DNA from: Belliella baltica DSM 15883
GTDB lineage: Bacteria > Bacteroidota > Bacteroidia > Cytophagales > Cyclobacteriaceae
DNA: 64,000 nt
Assembly: GCF_000265405.1 (NCBI RefSeq)
Contig: NC_018010.1
Location: forward strand, 248,001 to 312,000
Direction: 5' to 3'
The position numbers and the translations under genes were made by a program. Positions 59,522-64,000 of the stretch are shown here, piece after piece; within the stretch, counting starts at the first letter, position 1, and each line of letters opens with the position of its first letter. The notes under the pieces were generated by a model, which saw only the letters and a list, made by a program, of their open reading frames with translations, had not been told where the DNA came from and did not search any database.

Positions 59522-60921
59522 TCAAAACCTATAATCAACAATGAAGTTTAAGTTCCACATGTCTACTCTATTGATCTTATTAATATCTGAAAGGCTATTT
59601 CTTTCTTTAGCAGATTTATTGACTGCTAAAAATTGCAAATTGAGCCCTTCTAAAGAATTTTTAAATCTATACTCGTGCATGCCAGTAAAGTGATAATAGG
59701 ATGGAATCCCATATTTATTTGTGGTAAACGAAGTCATGGACGAGTGATTAACTAGACCCGCTCCCATTTGCACAAACAAACCATCTACCGGCGTGACTAA
59801 GTCATATTTGATTACATAAGCATTCATTCCTCCTGCGCCTTCGTACCGCTCCCTAGGCATACTTGCAAAAAGCTGCTCCCTTCCCCATTCTCGTGGGAAA
59901 AGAAACCTCCCTTTATCATTAATCCCAAGATAATTGAAAGAAAGGTTATGACTTCCTTTGAAGAAACCAACTTTAGCACCGACTCCTGAGGCTTTTTCAT
60001 CTGGAAGGATATAAGCTAATTGATTATCGGGATTTCCTCCTTCATTAATAGCAAATTGATGGAATCCTTGAACTCCCAAGTGCAATCTTGTGCTTTTTGA
60101 GGTAAGTTGAATGTATAATCAACTTGTCCAAAGCTCATATTAAACACATTTTCGGCAGTATAATTCCATGTTTGCACTGTCAATCCTTGATCATGATATT
60201 GCAAACCCAACAAACCAATTCCTTTTGAACTAATCTTACCTTTATAATTGGATGGCTCTCCAAATGGATTTCTACCAAAGCTATACACTCCAAACGAGTC
60301 ACCTACATCATACCAATCTACCGTACCTCTGATCGTCACTTGATTGATCCACATTGCAGTAGCTTTTAATTTTAGGCCCGAATAGGTAACTGATAGTCCT
60401 TGGAATACATTAGGACGCATCCGATTGTCTTGAATATTAAGAAGCGGCGTAATTATTTTTTGCCTACCTAAAACAAACTTGACACGATTCTTACTGTAAG
60501 CTAAATAGAACTCTTCAAGTCTATCCAACTTATTGGTATTGCTTATATCATTCATGTCATAGAGCAATATTTCATACCTATTTCCTCCACCAGTAAGAGG
60601 GTCAGCAATTCTAATGTTATTTTCAAATACTTGATAGGTAAAGAATCCATTGAATCTAAATTGAAGCCCATTCCACTCAGGACTAGTGTATCCAATACCT
60701 GCGCCAGCAGCAAGTGTCGCATAATCTACGATCTCGCCACTATTCATTGTGGACATCAAATAGGATCTGAAATGAAAATCAAACTTTCCATTTTTCAAAT
60801 CTTCTTTTAAAGATGGCTTTTCCACTTTTATACTATCCTCATCATTACTGAAAGAACTTGCTAAGGCAATCCCATTCTGCATAAACAGAAAGATCACTAT
60901 CAAAACTCTATTCATATTCAA
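59522..60921 (-). pseudogene. OprD-like porin paralogue with one-base frameshift
   Basis: Two frames (60016-60921 with signal peptide 'ILFLMQNGIALAS'-like start, and 59522-60085) together make the same barrel as the porin at 54823. Homology passes from the first to the second frame at a run of A (60093-60097 on the plus strand as TTTTT). Restoring one A gives 'LPQKSTRLHLGVQGFHQF', in line with the paralogue. The C-terminal half (VDYRF end) is intact. It may be a true lesion, a reversible homopolymer switch or a sequencing error. Confidence 0.85.
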
Positions 60922-60947
60922 AATTGACTAATTCAAGCTTGTGAAAA

Positions 60948-60963
60948 AGTGACAAAAATCACT
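60948..60963. promoter_or_regulatory. Crp/Fnr-like site before the frameshifted porin gene
   Basis: AGTGA-CAAAAA-TCACT is a perfect palindrome in the Crp layout, 26 nt before the start. Confidence 0.5.
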
Positions 60964-61046
60964 TAATCACTTTTATAAATTGAAAATGGCAAAGCCGAAG
61001 CTTTGCCATTTGGTGATTTTAATCAACTCTAATAAAGCAAATTCTT

Positions 61047-62474
61047 TTACAATAGAGTGGAAGGACAAACGTACTCACTCACATTGAATTTCTCAGATTC
61101 CTTCAAGGCTTTGAATCCACCTTTGATATCAATCAAGTTATCATATCCTCTTGCCTTAAGAATGGATGCAAAAATCATTGATCTGTATCCTCCAGCACAA
61201 TGAACATAGTAAGTCTTGTTCTTATCCACCTGAAGCATGCTTTCATTAATATAATCCAAAGGAGCATTTTCAGCTCCAATAATATGCTCACTGAGGAACT
61301 CACTGTTTTTCCTAACATCGAGGATATTTACATCCCCTTGATTTTTTTGTAATTCAGCAAATTCATCTACTGTCAAAGAAGTAAGTGTATCGACTTCTCT
61401 TCCGTCTTCTTTCCAAGAGTCAAATCCCCCATCTAAATATCCAATGGAATAATCATAGCCAACACGAGCAAGTCTTGTAATGACTTCTTCTTCCATTCCT
61501 TTGTCTGCTACCACAAGAATCTCTTGCTTTAAGTCAGGAATCATTGCACCTACCCACACAGCAAAACTTCCTTCTATACCAATGTTGATAGAATTAGGGA
61601 TAAATCCTTTTGCAAATGATTGAGCATCTCTCGTATCCAAAACAACTGCACCAGTTTCATTTGCTGCTGCTTCAAAAGCCGCTGGAGAAAGTGGATTCAC
61701 CCCTCTTTTCAAAACTTCGTCAATGCTGTCATATCCTTGGATATTCATCATGACATTTTGTGGGAAATATGCAGGCGGAGGTGTAAGTCCTGTAATAACT
61801 TCTTTGATAAACTCTTCTTTGGTCATCTCCTGAAGCGCATAGTTTGTCTTCTTTTGATTCCCTAAGGTGTCAGATGTCTCCTTACTCATGTTCTTACCAC
61901 AAGCAGAACCTGCTCCGTGAGCTGGATAGACGATCAAATCATCTGAAAGAGGCATGATTTTATTTCTTAATGAATCATAAAGGTGACCAGCAAGTTTCTC
62001 TTGAGTCAAATCTGCTATTACCTTTTGGGCTAAATCTGGACGTCCAACATCTCCAATGAATAAAGTGTCTCCCGTGAAAATAGCTTCTTCTTTACCCTCT
62101 TCATTGTATAATAAATAGCAAGAACTCTCCATCGTATGACCCGGAGTGTGGATCAGCTTGATTTTTAAGTTTCCTACTTTGAATTCCTGTCCATCTTCTG
62201 CAATAATTGCATCAAAGCCTAATTTCATTGCCGTAGGACCATAAACTATTGGCGCACCTGTTTTTGCAGACAAATCTTGATGTCCTGATACAAAATCAGC
62301 ATGAAAGTGGGTTTCGAAGACATACTTAATCTTCGAATTATTTTTTTGAGCTTGATCGATATAGGGCTGTACTTCTCTCAATGGATCAATAATTGCCGCC
62401 TCACCATTTGATTCGATGTAGTATGCACCTTGAGCTAGACAGCCGGTATAAATTTGTTCTATTTTCATATTCAA
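61047..62474 (-). CDS. Metallo-beta-lactamase/rhodanese persulfide dioxygenase (CstB-like)
   Basis: The 475-residue protein joins a metallo-beta-lactamase domain (about 1-255; iron ligands in ETHFHADFVSGH, 'HTPGHTMES' and 'FTGDTLFIGD') with two rhodanese domains. The first (about 270-360) lacks the active Cys (VVADKGMEEE); the second (about 375-470) has it in YYVHCAGGYRS. This is the arrangement of CstB-type enzymes that oxidise glutathione/low-molecular persulfide to sulfite and then thiosulfate. It acts in the cytoplasm. Thioredoxin gene lies upstream, and a Crp/Fnr-like site is at 62535. Confidence 0.93.
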   Translation of the reverse strand: MNMKIEQIYTGCLAQGAYYIESNGEAAIIDPLREVQPYIDQAQKNNSKIKYVFETHFHADFVSGHQDLSAKTGAPIVYGPTAMKLGFDAIIAEDGQEFKVGNLKIKLIHTPGHTMESSCYLLYNEEGKEEAIFTGDTLFIGDVGRPDLAQKVIADLTQEKLAGHLYDSLRNKIMPLSDDLIVYPAHGAGSACGKNMSKETSDTLGNQKKTNYALQEMTKEEFIKEVITGLTPPPAYFPQNVMMNIQGYDSIDEVLKRGVNPLSPAAFEAAANETGAVVLDTRDAQSFAKGFIPNSINIGIEGSFAVWVGAMIPDLKQEILVVADKGMEEEVITRLARVGYDYSIGYLDGGFDSWKEDGREVDTLTSLTVDEFAELQKNQGDVNILDVRKNSEFLSEHIIGAENAPLDYINESMLQVDKNKTYYVHCAGGYRSMIFASILKARGYDNLIDIKGGFKALKESEKFNVSEYVCPSTLL

Positions 62475-62534
62475 TTTTTAATTATTTCTAACATTAAAGA
62501 TGCAACAAACATAAGTTGCAACGTGAAATTACAG

Positions 62535-62550
62535 CATGACTTTCATCACA
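62535..62550. promoter_or_regulatory. Crp/Fnr-like site before the persulfide dioxygenase gene
   Basis: CATGA-CTTTCA-TCACA has three of five left-arm bases and all right-arm bases of TGTGA-N6-TCACA; 61 nt before the start. Confidence 0.4.
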
Positions 62551-62551
62551 T

Positions 62552-62872
62552 TCAGACTGTTTGAGGAATATTTTGATTTATTATATTCACCAATTGATGC
62601 GCAGGTTCCACTCCAGACTGCCTCCACAATACTTTTCCTTTTTGGAAAAGTATTAAAGTAGGAACACCCCTTACTTGAAAATTACTTGCTGCCAATTGAT
62701 TTTTATCCACATCTACTTTGATGATTTTTACTTTATCACCGACTTGCTTAGCTGTATCTTGTAAAATGGGTTGCATCATTTGACAAGGTCCACACCAAGT
62801 GGCAAAGAAATCAACCAAGACAGGTTGGTCTCCAGATATCAACTCATTGAATGTTTTGGCTTGTGTGCTCAT
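62552..62872 (-). CDS. trxA: Thioredoxin (WCGPC)
   Basis: The 106-residue protein is a canonical thioredoxin: active site WCGPC (about 26-30), buried Asp ('VLVDFFATWCGP'), cis-Pro in 'VRGVPTLILFQKG'. No signal peptide, so cytoplasmic. It is probably a specific partner of the sulfur enzymes rather than the housekeeping copy, judged by position. Confidence 0.95.
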   Translation of the reverse strand: MSTQAKTFNELISGDQPVLVDFFATWCGPCQMMQPILQDTAKQVGDKVKIIKVDVDKNQLAASNFQVRGVPTLILFQKGKVLWRQSGVEPAHQLVNIINQNIPQTV

Positions 62873-62925
62873 GATCTTTACCTTTAAATTACATCACAAA
62901 ATTAGAATTCCTCGATTCAAGTGAC

Positions 62926-62941
62926 AGTAATTTTTATCACA
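62926..62941. promoter_or_regulatory. Crp/Fnr-like site before the thioredoxin gene
   Basis: AGTAA-TTTTTA-TCACA keeps the right arm and spacing of TGTGA-N6-TCACA; 54 nt before the start. Confidence 0.4.
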
Positions 62942-63019
62942 GAAGCTTAAAACGTGTTAAAATTCCAAAGATTAGTGATTATTTGTTTATTTTCGCCCGA
63001 CACTATTATTTCAAAAACA

Positions 63020-64000
63020 ATGCTTGATTACAAAAAGGTCAATAATCTGACAGGATGGCTGGTTGCACTAGTCGCCACTTTAGTTTACATTTTGACTGTA
63101 GAACAGACCGCCAGCTTTTGGGATCCAGGAGAATTTATCGCAGTTGCTTACAAACTTCAGGTACCCCACCCTCCAGGAGCTCCTTTCTTCTTACTGATTT
63201 ACAGGATGTTCGGATTCCTTGCAATGGGCGATGGACTTCAAGTGGCTTATTGGATGAATGTGGGAAGTGCTTTATTTTCTGGATTTACAATTTTGTTTTT
63301 ATTCTGGTCTATCACATTGCTTGGAAGAAAACTTTTCAAGATGAAAAAAGGTCAGGAAAGTAAAGGAGAGACAATCAGCTTAATGGGGGCTGGTATTATC
63401 GGCGCATTAGTTTATACTTTTTCAGATAGCTTTTGGTTTTCAGCTGTAGAAGCTGAAGTGTACGCCATGTCTTCTTTCTTTACCGCCATCGTGATTTGGG
63501 CATTTCTGAAATGGGATGTCATCGAAGATCCAAGGGAAGAAAACAAGTGGTTGATTTTTATCGCTTATTTGGTTGGCCTTTCGATCGGTGTCCATTTGCT
63601 CAATTTGGTTACGCTGCCTGCATTGGCTTTGATTTATTATTTCAAAAAGTACAAAAACCCAAATATCAAAGGGGGAGCAATTGCTTTACTTTGTGGTGGA
63701 GTTGCCTTGATTATCATCAATAACTTGATCATCCCAGGACTACCAAGTCTTGCTGGGTCGATTGAGATTTTCTTTGTGAACAGCATTGGTTTGCCGTTTG
63801 GATCAGGGATTGTCTTTTTTTCTGCGGTTTTCTTAGGCTCCTTGATTTATGCAATTTTATACAGTATCAAAAAAGAGAAAGTCATCCTCAATACCATTTT
63901 GCTTTCATTGACTTTTGTCTTGATAGGATACAGTTCCTATGCGCTGATTGTCATCAGAGCAAATCAGGATCCTGTAATCAATGAAAACAATCCCAGCGAT
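63020..64000 (+). CDS. DUF2723 (TMEM260-like) membrane protein, N-terminal part
   Basis: From the ATG at 63020 the frame is open to the end of the window (327 codons). It starts 'MLDYKKVNNLTGWLVALVATLVYILTVEQTASFWDPGEFIAVAYKLQVPHPPGAPFFLL', the diagnostic N-terminus of DUF2723 proteins with the conserved DPGEF and HPPGAP motifs; many membrane helices follow. These are relatives of protein O-mannosyltransferase/TMEM260 and probably transfer sugar to secreted proteins. Full-length members have about 1000 residues, so two thirds lie outside. Confidence 0.9.
   Translation, partial: MLDYKKVNNLTGWLVALVATLVYILTVEQTASFWDPGEFIAVAYKLQVPHPPGAPFFLLIYRMFGFLAMGDGLQVAYWMNVGSALFSGFTILFLFWSITLLGRKLFKMKKGQESKGETISLMGAGIIGALVYTFSDSFWFSAVEAEVYAMSSFFTAIVIWAFLKWDVIEDPREENKWLIFIAYLVGLSIGVHLLNLVTLPALALIYYFKKYKNPNIKGGAIALLCGGVALIIINNLIIPGLPSLAGSIEIFFVNSIGLPFGSGIVFFSAVFLGSLIYAILYSIKKEKVILNTILLSLTFVLIGYSSYALIVIRANQDPVINENNPSD

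Noticed and set aside
1-64000. CRISPR arrays, restriction-modification, toxin-antitoxin or phage modules
   Set aside because: No regular spaced repeats, Cas, methylase or phage structural genes were found on either strand.

Overview
The window looks like a chromosome segment of a Bacteroidota bacterium, most likely a marine or soil Cytophagales relative of the Algoriphagus/Cyclobacterium type. The base composition is AT-rich. There is a SusC/SusD pair, an OmpA-PD40 protein, genes without clear Shine-Dalgarno sites, TAnnTTTG-type -7 boxes, and CTnDOT-style ICE genes (RteC, TopB, MobC). The genus is an inference. No rRNA, tRNA or CRISPR array was seen.

Left chromosomal part (1-27.1 kb). A SusC/SusD outer-membrane uptake pair is followed by an OmpA-PD40 gene co-oriented with queE. 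The short queE leader folds like a class I preQ1 riboswitch. Next come a GNAT acetyltransferase and an O6-alkylguanine methyltransferase. A HTH-S24 (LexA-like) self-cleaving repressor is divergent from a Y-family polymerase. About 5 kb further is an error-prone DnaE-type polymerase. The two polymerase promoters share the palindrome TGTTAA-N5-TTAACA, so they look like one damage-inducible mutagenesis regulon. Between them lie a GntR/ABC transporter operon, a CDP-alcohol phosphatidyltransferase and an MscS channel. A REP-associated tyrosine transposase with two matching ~100-bp inverted-repeat flanks, an esterase, a Uma2 nuclease carrying a small palindromic insertion, lipoproteins, a truncated haemoglobin and a nucleotide phosphodiesterase follow.

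Mobile part (27.1-~54.3 kb). A Dcp-type peptidase gene is cut by an IS21-family element. The other side of that element is not the rest of the peptidase but a decapitated mobC, so the IS marks a deletion junction with an integrative conjugative element (ICE). The ICE remnant carries an IS256-family insertion with an 8-bp target duplication and a large metal-resistance cargo. The cargo comprises a CzcA-CzcC fusion, CzcB, a PII-like protein, a cysteine-rich copper-storage protein, a SpoIIAA-like protein, a ZIP-like fragment, a Zn/Cd P-type ATPase, a TonB receptor and a CDF exporter. It also carries a plasticity block (broken rteC and topB joined tail to tail, a DUF3945-type gene split by an IS3-family element, two HTH proteins and an intact rteC). 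No integrase or tra genes are present, so it looks immobile.

Right chromosomal part (54.5-64 kb). This is a sulfur-oxidation and redox island: a cytochrome c missing its first half, OprD-like porins (one frameshifted), two thioredoxins, a YeeE/YedE thiosulfate-transport pair and a metallo-beta-lactamase/rhodanese persulfide dioxygenase. Five of its promoter regions carry TGTGA-N6-TCACA-like palindromes, suggesting a Crp/Fnr-family regulon. An MFS transporter and the start of a DUF2723 membrane protein complete the window.
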